The notes under the pieces: generated by a model
What the model was told of the DNA's origin: nothing
Databases searched by the model: none
The model's input: the letters and a program-made list of their open reading frames with translations, nothing else
In this document: piece by piece, positions 55,109-62,626 of the stretch
Layout: every line of letters begins with the position of its first letter
Position numbering within the stretch: position 1 is the first letter of the stretch
Program-made: the position numbers and the translations under genes
DNA from: Chloroflexota bacterium
Lineage (GTDB): Bacteria; Chloroflexota; Anaerolineae; Aggregatilineales; Phototrophicaceae
Assembly (NCBI GenBank): GCA_028875245.1
Contig: JAPPEU010000064.1
Span: forward strand, 1 to 64,000
DNA: 64,000 bases
Direction of reading: 5' to 3'

Positions 55109-55539
55109 CTTTCGTCAGCGCGCCCCAAAAAGTAGTTCTGTTCGACTATCGCCAGCCAAGCCAGCCCGATGACGAAGGTCGAGCTGCCGAAGGCGATGCC
55201 GGTGATGACCGAGTTGGCGATCGGGATTTGTTCGAGAATTTCGCTGAGCAGCGCCTGCGCCAGACGGATGCCGACGTAGCCAGCGATGCCGCCGCCGAGG
55301 ACAACCACGCCGGTGGCGCCCAGCATCCTGGCGAGATCCTGCTTCGAGAGTTCCTTGCCGAAGTATGTCTTGTAAATGTCGAAGCACATCCAGGCGTCGG
55401 CGATAGAAATCCCCAGCTGTTTCGCCAATTCCAGCGTCGGCGTGGGCACAGCGCCCGAGAGCGCCGCGCCGCCCATCGTCCGCGTGATCTTGACCAGCGA
55501 ATCATAGCGCATCTTTTCCAGGTTGGTTTCTTCGGCCAT
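55105..55539 (-). CDS. DUF697-like small membrane protein
   Basis: A 144-residue protein with an amphipathic N-terminal half and two likely membrane segments near residues 80-100 and 110-135. The layout resembles DUF697/YcjF-type proteins, which often go with small GTPases; no GTPase is near here. The start is ATG at 55539. Function uncertain. Confidence 0.5.
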   Translation of the reverse strand: MAEETNLEKMRYDSLVKITRTMGGAALSGAVPTPTLELAKQLGISIADAWMCFDIYKTYFGKELSKQDLARMLGATGVVVLGGGIAGYVGIRLAQALLSEILEQIPIANSVITGIAFGSSTFVIGLAWLAIVEQNYFLGRADES

Positions 55540-55613
55540 GGGGCGCAACCCTGTCGTTTATCTTCCAGCCTGTGCTAGACTCCGCATCTATCATATTGCA
55601 TGTGGACGCTGCG

Positions 55614-56501
55614 ATGCAAATCACAATCTACACCGACGGCGCCTGCGATGTCCACGCCGAGAATCGGCCTGGCGGCTGGGCGGCGATTTTGCAGGCTGTG
55701 GGCGAGGACGGTCAAATCGTAAAAGAGCGGGTCATCAGCGGCGGCGCCGAGCGGACCACCAACAATGTGATGGAGCTAACCGCGGTGATAGAAGGACTCA
55801 AGCTGCTCAAGCGCGTGACCGGGCTTTCGATTGTATCTGACTCGCGCTATGTCATTGACATTGCAAGCGGGGCGAAAAAAGCCGCCAAGAACAAGACTCT
55901 ATGGAGTGATTTCTTCCAAATCGCTGACGGCCACTTCATTGAGTGGCGGTACGTCGCGGGTCATGCCGGCGATGAACTCAACGAGCGCTGTGACCGGCTG
56001 GCGGTGGCTGAGAAGAATAAGCGGGCAACATCAAGAAATCGACCTGCTGACGAGCCGATCGTCTTGCAGGCAGGCATGGCCGGCATATTTCTCGCGACGC
56101 GGCATGCAGCGAAAGACAAAGCCACATCATGGGCGGCCGTCATCGTCCTGGACGATATGGAACGGGAAGTAAGCGGACGTCTTGAAAAGACAAGCGAACT
56201 CGAAGGGACGCTCATCGGCGCCATAAAGAGCCTCGAAAGTCGGCCGGAAGCTGAAGACGCAATCCTGTTTACGGCGCAAGAATACCTGGCCAAAGGCATG
56301 AATCAGTGGCTGCATGGTTGGATGGCCAAGGGTTGGAAGACAAGAGGCGGCGAGAGCGTCAAATACCGGCGGCATTGGGAGCGGCTGAATGAATTGGCGA
56401 AGGGACGCAAGGTGAGTTTCCGCTTCGTCAAGACGCGCGATGGAATCCCGCAATTTCAGCGCGGCAAGGAATTGACAGCGGAAATCTTGCGCCGCGCCTG
56501 A
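55614..56501 (+). CDS. RNase HI with a second, degenerate RNase H domain
   Basis: A 295-residue protein. The first domain (about 1-135) is a complete RNase HI with the four acids in YTDGACDVH, VMELTAVIEG, IVSDSRYV and GHAGDELNERCD. The second (about 145-290) has the same layout (WAAVIVLDDM, ELEGTLIGAIKSLE, GWMAKGWKTRGG) but has Leu-Ala and Thr-Ala where catalytic Asp should be; only the Glu remains. It likely binds RNA-DNA hybrid or shapes the enzyme rather than cutting. Start at ATG 55614 gives a normal N-terminus. Confidence 0.85.
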   Translation: MQITIYTDGACDVHAENRPGGWAAILQAVGEDGQIVKERVISGGAERTTNNVMELTAVIEGLKLLKRVTGLSIVSDSRYVIDIASGAKKAAKNKTLWSDFFQIADGHFIEWRYVAGHAGDELNERCDRLAVAEKNKRATSRNRPADEPIVLQAGMAGIFLATRHAAKDKATSWAAVIVLDDMEREVSGRLEKTSELEGTLIGAIKSLESRPEAEDAILFTAQEYLAKGMNQWLHGWMAKGWKTRGGESVKYRRHWERLNELAKGRKVSFRFVKTRDGIPQFQRGKELTAEILRRA

Positions 56502-56513
56502 ATACAGCCCTTG

Positions 56514-56522
56514 TGTTATATT
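56514..56522 (+). promoter_or_regulatory. Extended -10 promoter element of aminotransferase gene
   Basis: TGTTATATT is a TGn-extended -10 box 38 bases before the start codon. No regular -35 at 17 bases is present. Confidence 0.4.
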
Positions 56523-56560
56523 AGACCGATGTTTCGCAAATAAATTCCGGGAACTAATCC

Positions 56561-57727
56561 ATGCCAACGTATGCCAAGCGGGTAGCGCCTTTCGGAACGA
56601 CAATCTTCACCGAAATCAATCAGTTGGCGGCGCGGCACGATGCCGTCAATCTCGGGCAGGGACGGCCTGATTTTGATGGACCGCAAGCGATCATTGACGC
56701 CGCCATCGACGCGCTCAGGAGCGACGGCGCCAATCAGTACGCGCCCAGTCCCGGACTGCCGAGTTTGCGCGAGGGCGTCGCCCGCCACGCCGACATGTTT
56801 TATGGCTTGAATGTCGATCCGGAAGCGGGCGTCATCGTCACCGCGGGCGCGACGCAGGGTGTATACAGCGCGATTATGGGCTTGGTCGACCCCGGCGATG
56901 AAGTCATCATTATCGAGCCTTATTATGACAGCTATGTGCCCGGCGTTGAGATGGCGGGCGGGAAGCCGGTTTACGTGCCGATGCACCCGCCCAACTGGAC
57001 CTTTGACGAGGGGGAGCTGCGCGCCGCCTTCAGTGACAAAACGCGCGCTGTGATTCTCAATACGCCGAATAATCCCTCCGGGCGCGTTTACACGAGGGAG
57101 GAGTTGCAGCTTTTCGCCGATCTCTGCATTCAACACGATGTCATCGTCATATCCGACGAAGTTTATGAGCATCTTTTTTTTGAAGGGCATCAGCATGTGG
57201 CGATCGCGTCGCTGGATGGCATGTTCGAGCGCACGGTCACCATCGGCAGCGCCGGCAAGACCTTTGGCATGACGGGCTGGAAAATCGGCTGGGTTTATGG
57301 TCTGCCGGAATTGATCACCGGCGTCTGGCGCTCGCATCAGTTCATCACCTTCGCCACCAACCACCCGGCGCAGGCAGCGACCGCCTACGCATTCACGCTC
57401 GGCAGCAGCTACTACGAGGAATATCAGGCCTTGTATGCGCACAAGCGCGATCTCGTCATGCAGGTGATCGACGCCGCCGGCATGACCGCCATTCAGCCCG
57501 AAGGCACCTACTTCATCATGGGCGACTTTTCGCCGGTGTTTGACGGGAATGATGTGGAATTTTGCAAGCACTTGATTGAGGAAATCGGCGTGGCGACGAT
57601 ACCGCCGTCGGCCTTCTTCAGCGCCAAGCATCGGCATCATGCCGAGAATCATGTGCGCTTCGCCTTTTGCAAGAGTGACGAAACCCTCGAGCAAGCGGCC
57701 GAGCGAATGCGGCAGCTCCGCGCCTGA
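56561..57727 (+). CDS. Class-I/II aminotransferase (KAT/YbdL-like)
   Basis: A 388-residue fold-type-I PLP enzyme. NLGQGRPDFDGP near the N-terminus, NTPNNPSGRVY, VISDEVYEHL and the Schiff-base lysine in GSAGKTFGMTGWKIGW are visible. This pattern is closest to kynurenine/glutamine/methionine aminotransferases. It might serve as 2-aminoadipate aminotransferase (LysN role), which the lysine operon lacks, but nothing in the sequence proves this. Confidence 0.88.
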   Translation: MPTYAKRVAPFGTTIFTEINQLAARHDAVNLGQGRPDFDGPQAIIDAAIDALRSDGANQYAPSPGLPSLREGVARHADMFYGLNVDPEAGVIVTAGATQGVYSAIMGLVDPGDEVIIIEPYYDSYVPGVEMAGGKPVYVPMHPPNWTFDEGELRAAFSDKTRAVILNTPNNPSGRVYTREELQLFADLCIQHDVIVISDEVYEHLFFEGHQHVAIASLDGMFERTVTIGSAGKTFGMTGWKIGWVYGLPELITGVWRSHQFITFATNHPAQAATAYAFTLGSSYYEEYQALYAHKRDLVMQVIDAAGMTAIQPEGTYFIMGDFSPVFDGNDVEFCKHLIEEIGVATIPPSAFFSAKHRHHAENHVRFAFCKSDETLEQAAERMRQLRA

Positions 57728-57824
57728 GCGGGCGCCCCGCCACGCAGCCGGCCACGCAAAAGACTTCGCGTCTCACTCTTTTTATTTACCAGCTATCTTC
57801 CATCTGCAATCATAGGGAATTCTG

Positions 57825-57871
57825 TAGGGCCGAGAGATGGTCAGTGTCTACGCGACCCTTGTCTCGCCCTA
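57825..57871. repeat. Hairpin repeat with TAGGGC/GCCCTA ends (copy 2)
   Basis: An imperfect 47-base inverted repeat. The outer stem pairs TAGGGC-GAGA with TCTCGCCCTA (one bulged C) and the inner stem is GGTC with GACC. It has no ORF. It resembles REP-like elements or miniature elements lacking a gene. Confidence 0.55.
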
Positions 57872-57891
57872 AGGCGCGCTCTATCACAAGC

Positions 57892-57916
57892 AGGGGCGTT
57901 TCAGCCAAACGCCCCT
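57892..57916. repeat. Hairpin repeat with CCCCTAC end (copy 3)
   Basis: AGGGGCGTTT (57892-57901) and AAACGCCCCT (57907-57916) form a perfect 10-bp stem with a 5-base loop, followed by AC. It lies 20 bases after the previous repeat. The gap 57728-58074 between the genes also holds the gntR promoter; nothing else was seen in it. Confidence 0.55.
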
Positions 57917-58005
57917 ACAGACTCAACTTTTGCGGGATCGTTGTCATATTAGCCGAATGGTTGACGTGCGAGGGGCTCTATTAAGAACATAATCCCGCAA
58001 GACTG

Positions 58006-58034
58006 TTGACAAGTCCAGTCTGCAATGATAGAAT
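58006..58034 (+). promoter_or_regulatory. Promoter of gntR
   Basis: A perfect TTGACA (58006-58011), 17 bases and TAGAAT (58029-58034), with the TGA extension before it. This is the strongest promoter in the window. Start of transcription is predicted near 58041, 34 bases before the ATG. Confidence 0.8.
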
Positions 58035-58073
58035 TGATAGTATCAGTTGATTGATGCAATTCATCTGATGAAT
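58035..58073. promoter_or_regulatory. Two palindromes, candidate GntR operators
   Basis: TGATAGTATCA (58035-58045) covers the predicted start of transcription, and ATTCATCTGATGAAT (58059-58073) ends one base before the start codon. Both are perfect with a single central base. The spacing between centres is 26 bases. They are good candidates for autoregulation by the GntR protein. Confidence 0.55.
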
Positions 58074-58074
58074 C

Positions 58075-58767
58075 ATGGATATCAATCTCGGCTCCGACTT
58101 CCTCAACTTCATCATCCGACAGGGCTATCAGCCCGGCGATCGCCTGCCGTCGATTCAGGAATTGACGAAGGACTCGCATCTGGATATGAGCGCCAACAAG
58201 GTGCGCGAGCAGCTTGAAGTGGCGCGGCAGATGGGTTGGGTGGAGGTGCGCTCCAAGCGCGGCACACGCGTCAAAGAATACGACTTCACGCCGGCGGTCC
58301 GTCTGAGCGCTTTGTACGCGATGGCGCGGGGCGAAAGCTTCGAGTCATTTGCCTCGCTGCGCAATCATGTTGAGGCGTCTTATTGGCAGGAAGCCTGCGC
58401 GCTGTTGACGGACGAGGACCTCGCGGTCATGCAAGGCTGCATTGAAAGCGCCAACCAAAAGCTCGACTCGCCGCCGATTCATATCCCCAATCCGGAACAT
58501 CGTCTCTTTCACATGACGGTGTTCAAGAATCTGGACAATACATTTGTGCTGGGCATCCTCGAGGCTTATTGGGATTTGTATGAAGCGATCGGCGTCAATC
58601 GCTACATGGATTACAGTTATTTGCGCAAGGTCTGGGATTATCATTCGCAGATCTTGAGCCTCATCCGCAGCGGGCAATTTGAGGACGCCCAGCGCGCTTT
58701 TGTCGACCACACGCGCTTGCTGCGGCGCGAACCCGACAACGCCTCCTGGGAGCTGGAAAGGGGCTAG
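58075..58767 (+). CDS. GntR-family regulator (FadR/FCD-type)
   Basis: A 230-residue repressor. The N-terminal winged helix includes GYQPGDRLPSIQELTKDSHL and LEVARQMGWVEVRSKRGTRV. The C-terminal helical FCD-type ligand domain includes the metal-type residues in HRLFHMTVF and KVWDYHSQILSLIRSG. It stands 75 bases before korA on the same strand, so it probably controls korAB in answer to an organic acid. Ligand unknown. Confidence 0.88.
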   Translation: MDINLGSDFLNFIIRQGYQPGDRLPSIQELTKDSHLDMSANKVREQLEVARQMGWVEVRSKRGTRVKEYDFTPAVRLSALYAMARGESFESFASLRNHVEASYWQEACALLTDEDLAVMQGCIESANQKLDSPPIHIPNPEHRLFHMTVFKNLDNTFVLGILEAYWDLYEAIGVNRYMDYSYLRKVWDYHSQILSLIRSGQFEDAQRAFVDHTRLLRREPDNASWELERG

Positions 58768-58807
58768 GACGGGATACGTTATGCAGGAATTTGGTACAGG
58801 TAACGTG

Positions 58808-58842
58808 AAAGGAGTTATACGCAGATCAATGCGTATTATCTG
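58808..58842 (+). promoter_or_regulatory. Hairpin between Shine-Dalgarno and start codon of korA
   Basis: AAAGGAG (58808-58814) is 28 bases from the ATG, too far to work directly. Between them ATACGCA (58817-58823) and TGCGTAT (58830-58836) form a 7-bp hairpin with a six-base loop. If folded, it removes 20 bases and brings the Shine-Dalgarno to 8 bases from the start. An alternative is a DNA operator. A four-codon ORF (ATG at 58829, stop overlapping the korA ATG) is also inside. Confidence 0.5.
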
Positions 58843-60675
58843 ATGGCAATCAATCAGCAAACTCAACCGAAGCTGGATACCCGCGAGCCAGTCATCAATG
58901 ACTTCGCTTTTTCGGTGGCGACCAAGAACGGCTCCGGCAGCCAGACATCCAACAATGTGCTGGTGATGTCGCTCTTTCAAATGGGCATCCCGGTCAATGG
59001 CAAGAATCTTTTTCCGTCGAATATCAAGGGGCTGCCCACCTGGTACACCATCCGCGCGAGCAAAGACGGCTACACAGCGCGCAAGGCTCTGACCGAGATC
59101 GTGGTCGCCTACAACGACAGCACGGCGACCGAAGATGTCGCCAATTTGCCGCCGGGCGGCGTCTGCATCACCACCGACAAAATCGCCAAGGTGATCAAGC
59201 AGCGGGAAGACATCTCGTATTACGAGATCCCGGTCGCCAAGTTGATGCGGCAGACCGAGGTGCCTTCCGCCTTTCGCAAGCTGGTGGAAAATATGACCTA
59301 TGTTGGCGCGGTCGCCCAGCTCTTTGATATTCCACTGGACCTGATTTACGAAGTGCTGCTCGCTAATTTCAAAGGCAAGGCGAAGCCGGCGCTGATGAAC
59401 CACGATGTGGTCAAGCTGGCTTATGACTGGACGGCGGACAATATCGTCAAGAGCGATCCCTACCGTTTCGAACACATGGATGGCACACAGGGCAAAATCA
59501 TGATGACGGGCAACGATGCCGGCGCGCTGGGCGCGGTATTCGGCGGCGTCAATGTGGTGTCCTGGTATCCGATTACACCGTCGACAAGTTTCGTCGATGG
59601 CATCATCGGCTTCCGCCATTTGCGCCAGACTGAGAACAAGGAAAACACCATCGCCATCGTTCAGGCGGAGGATGAATTGGCGGCCGCCGGCATCGTGGTC
59701 GGCGCCGGTTGGGCGGGCGCGCGCTCCCTGACATCCACCAGCGGCCCCGGCATTAGCTTAATGGCGGAGTTCGCCGGCCTGGCTTATTTCGCCGAGATTC
59801 CGGCGGTCTTCTGGAATATCACGCGCATGGGACCGAGCACGGGGCTGCCGACGCGCACCAGCCAAGGCGACCTGCTCTTCACCCATTTCCTCGGTCATGG
59901 CGACAGCCGCCAGCTCTGCCTCATGCCCGGCAATCTGAAGGAAGCATTCGAATTCGGCTGGAAATCCTTCGACATTTCGGAAGCGCTGCAATCGCCGGTC
60001 TTCGTCATCAGCGACCTCGACCTAGGCATGAACAACTGGCTGTCGGACCCATTTGATTATCCCGACCAGCCGGTCAATCGCGGCAAGGTGCTTGACGCGC
60101 AGTCGCTGCAGGCTTTCATTGATGAACACGGCAAGTGGGGACGGTACATGGATGTCGATGGCGATGGCATCCCGCATCGCACATTGCCGGGCACCGAGCA
60201 TCGTTTCGCCGGTTATTTCACCCGCGGCACCGGGCACGATGAGATGGCGGTTTACAGCGAGCGCAGTGATGACTGGGTCGAGAATATGACGCGTCTGCGG
60301 CTGAAGATGGATACGGCGCGGGCTATGCTGCCGCAGCCGATCATCGACAACGGCAGCGACGCTGATATCGGCATCATCACCTTCGGCACCAACGAGGACG
60401 CCATTCGTGAAGCGCGCGACTGGCTGGCGAATGACGGCATCAAGACCAATTATCTGCGCATACGGGCGCTGCCATTGGCTTCATCGGTCAGCGACTTCAT
60501 CATGGCGCATAGAAGCGTCTTCGTGATCGAGAACAATTTTGACGGACAGTTGACCCAATTGATCCGCCTTGAGCATTCGGAGAATATCTCGCATGTCAGA
60601 TCCCTGGCGCTCGGCGACGGTTTGCCGATGACGCCGGATTGGATCTACGACAGCTTGAAAGAACAGGAAGGTTAA
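58843..60675 (+). CDS. korA: 2-oxoacid:ferredoxin oxidoreductase, fused gamma-alpha subunit
   Basis: A 610-residue subunit that oxidises 2-oxoglutarate or a similar 2-oxoacid to acyl-CoA with ferredoxin. The gamma-type domain (about 1-190) is followed by the alpha-type pyrimidine-binding domain with SWYPITPSTSFVDGIIG, AIVQAEDELAAAGIVVGAGW and SLTSTSGPGISLMAE. There is no ferredoxin-like domain. The start at 58843 gives a good N-terminus but depends on a hairpin-bridged Shine-Dalgarno. korB starts two bases after its stop. Confidence 0.92.
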   Translation: MAINQQTQPKLDTREPVINDFAFSVATKNGSGSQTSNNVLVMSLFQMGIPVNGKNLFPSNIKGLPTWYTIRASKDGYTARKALTEIVVAYNDSTATEDVANLPPGGVCITTDKIAKVIKQREDISYYEIPVAKLMRQTEVPSAFRKLVENMTYVGAVAQLFDIPLDLIYEVLLANFKGKAKPALMNHDVVKLAYDWTADNIVKSDPYRFEHMDGTQGKIMMTGNDAGALGAVFGGVNVVSWYPITPSTSFVDGIIGFRHLRQTENKENTIAIVQAEDELAAAGIVVGAGWAGARSLTSTSGPGISLMAEFAGLAYFAEIPAVFWNITRMGPSTGLPTRTSQGDLLFTHFLGHGDSRQLCLMPGNLKEAFEFGWKSFDISEALQSPVFVISDLDLGMNNWLSDPFDYPDQPVNRGKVLDAQSLQAFIDEHGKWGRYMDVDGDGIPHRTLPGTEHRFAGYFTRGTGHDEMAVYSERSDDWVENMTRLRLKMDTARAMLPQPIIDNGSDADIGIITFGTNEDAIREARDWLANDGIKTNYLRIRALPLASSVSDFIMAHRSVFVIENNFDGQLTQLIRLEHSENISHVRSLALGDGLPMTPDWIYDSLKEQEG

Positions 60676-60677
60676 TC

Positions 60678-61721
60678 ATGCCACCCCGTACAAACCACCT
60701 TGGCTTGGCGCGCAACGAATACAAGGGACGGCCAAGTACGCTCTGTCCCGGTTGTGGTCACGATTCGATCTCCAATCAGCTCATCAGCATGGCTTATGAG
60801 CTGGGCCTGGAACAGCACAAAATCATCAAGATGAGCGGCATCGGCTGCTCGAGCAAGACGCCGGCTTATTTCCTGGGCGGCTCGCATGGCTTTAACGCCT
60901 TGCACGGTCGCATGCCCTCGGTGGCAACGGGCGCGCTGCTGGCCAACAAGGAGCTTGCGTGCATCGCGGTGAGCGGCGACGGCGACACGGGTTCAATCGG
61001 CATGGGTCAGTTCAAGCATGTCATCCGCCGCAATGTGCCCTTCGTTTACATCATCGAGAACAACGGCGTCTACGGCTTGACCAAAGGGCAGTTCTCGGCG
61101 ACGGCTGACGAGGGCCAATTCCTGAAGTATTACGGCACCAATCACATGCCGCCGATTGATCTGGCGCTGGAAGCGGTCATCGCCGGCTGCACCTTCGTCG
61201 CGCGCAGCTTCAGCGGCGACGCCAAGCAAGTGCAGACGCTGCTGCAGGCGGCCGTGCGGCACCCGGGCACGTCGGTGCTCGATATCATCAGCCCCTGCGT
61301 CACCTTTAACAACGCGGCGACCTCGACCAAGAGTTATCCCTACGGTAAGGATCACGAGATTCCCCTGCATGAAATTCAGATTCTGGCGCCCGATTATGTC
61401 GAAGCCCGGGACGAAATCACTATTGGGGATTATGATGAAGGCGACATCATTGATGTGGAAATGCACGATGGCAGCTTCATCCGCTTGAAGAAGCTCGACA
61501 ATGATCACGACCCGCGCAACCGGCGCCTGGCGATGAATGTCCTGGAGCGGTCCATGCGCGAGCAGATCTTCTCGACCGGCTTGATCTATTATGAGGAGCC
61601 GCGTCCGACGCTGGCGGATACGGAAGACTTGGTCGACCGGCCGCTCGCGCATTTGGATGCGGCGGACCTACGGCCGACCGAAGCGGCGCTGGACGGCGTT
61701 ATGCGCGGGCTGATGGTCTAA
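60678..61721 (+). CDS. korB: 2-oxoacid:ferredoxin oxidoreductase, beta subunit
   Basis: A 347-residue thiamine-diphosphate-binding partner of KorA. It shows the cysteine motif TLCPGCGHDSIS, GIGCSSKTPAYF, then the ThDP motif AVSGDGDTGSIGMGQF and IENNGVYGLTKGQFS. The frame is open into korA, but ATG 60678 gives the family start. Together with aconitase and PEP carboxylase it belongs to a TCA-type cycle; direction (oxidative or reductive) cannot be told. Confidence 0.93.
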   Translation: MPPRTNHLGLARNEYKGRPSTLCPGCGHDSISNQLISMAYELGLEQHKIIKMSGIGCSSKTPAYFLGGSHGFNALHGRMPSVATGALLANKELACIAVSGDGDTGSIGMGQFKHVIRRNVPFVYIIENNGVYGLTKGQFSATADEGQFLKYYGTNHMPPIDLALEAVIAGCTFVARSFSGDAKQVQTLLQAAVRHPGTSVLDIISPCVTFNNAATSTKSYPYGKDHEIPLHEIQILAPDYVEARDEITIGDYDEGDIIDVEMHDGSFIRLKKLDNDHDPRNRRLAMNVLERSMREQIFSTGLIYYEEPRPTLADTEDLVDRPLAHLDAADLRPTEAALDGVMRGLMV

Positions 61722-61757
61722 GAACTTCTAGTTCACCGACAACAGGGTAAAAAGGTA

Positions 61758-61781
61758 AAGCCCCGGCAAATCACGGGGCTT
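61758..61781 (-). terminator. Terminator between convergent genes
   Basis: AAGCCCCG (61758-61765) and CGGGGCTT (61774-61781) form an 8-bp stem. On the minus strand it is followed by TACCTTTTTACC, so it fits best as terminator of the coiled-coil gene, about ten bases after that gene. On the plus strand no T-run follows, so korB termination there would be weaker. Confidence 0.6.
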
Positions 61782-61789
61782 CGCATCGC

Positions 61790-62560
61790 CTATGGCTGAA
61801 AGGTCTCGCGGCAATAATCAGAGAGCCGGCCTTGCCAGCTATCTTTGTTGTTGTACCAATAGTTCGATTTAGACCAGGTGAACGGGTTTGAGTCCTGAAC
61901 AGCAACATGAGAGTAATAGAACTGGCTGTCTGACCAAGTTTCCACATCCCAGCTATCACTCCAGTCGTCTCCGCCGACGAGCGTATACAGACCGGTTTCC
62001 TTAATAGCCTCGACTGAATCCCATTCCCTTGCGAAATAGAAGAGCAGCCTGCCAATGCTATCTTCAGGTCCCCACCCCGTCCAATAGCCTTGTGGCATCC
62101 GTATACACGCAAACGCATTAATGCCCCACGTGTCGGAAGTAAAGGCAATGGGTTCATTCAGCGGAGTAATCGGCAAATAGGCTTCCAACTGCTTCTTCGC
62201 TTCGATCAAATCCGCTTCAGTTTCTTGCAGTTTGGCTTCAGATTCGTTCAAACGAATTTCCGTTTCTTGTAGGCGAGTCGTCGTTTCGTCAAATGCGTCT
62301 TCTATTTCATGCAGACGACTAGTCGTTTGCGTCATTCTGGCTTCCGCTTCATTCAGGCGCGCATCCGCTTCCGTCAATGCGCTTTCGGCGTCGTACAAGC
62401 GAGCTTCCGTCACCAGCATCTTCCTCTGCCACAGCTGGAATTCCTGTATGCCAAATGCGCCGGCAATCACGACGACTGCCAGCAACGCAGCGACAAATGC
62501 GCCGGAGAAGCGCGGCTGCCTGAAGGAGATGGTCACAAAGGGCTTTCTCTTTTCGTCCAC
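61790..62560 (-). CDS. Membrane-anchored coiled-coil protein, unknown function
   Basis: A 256-residue protein with a short N-terminal cytosolic part, one span (FSGAFVAALLAVVVIAGAFG) and then about 90 residues of nearly exact heptads, such as RLQETEIRLNESEAKLQETE, forming a coiled coil. A C-terminal globular part (about 130-256) is rich in Trp and Tyr with two Cys. No family was recognised. Its base composition looks less GC-rich than its neighbours, which could mean recent arrival. Confidence 0.7.
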   Translation of the reverse strand: MDEKRKPFVTISFRQPRFSGAFVAALLAVVVIAGAFGIQEFQLWQRKMLVTEARLYDAESALTEADARLNEAEARMTQTTSRLHEIEDAFDETTTRLQETEIRLNESEAKLQETEADLIEAKKQLEAYLPITPLNEPIAFTSDTWGINAFACIRMPQGYWTGWGPEDSIGRLLFYFAREWDSVEAIKETGLYTLVGGDDWSDSWDVETWSDSQFYYSHVAVQDSNPFTWSKSNYWYNNKDSWQGRLSDYCRETFQP

Positions 62561-62626
62561 GCCTCACTCCGATCAATGGTAATGTGAGATTGCTGAGTAC
62601 ATTCTAGCGCATATTAAAGTCGCCCG

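Noticed and set aside
56516..57694. Long minus-strand open frame across the aminotransferase gene
   Set aside because: Antisense to a clear PLP enzyme; no motif of its own.
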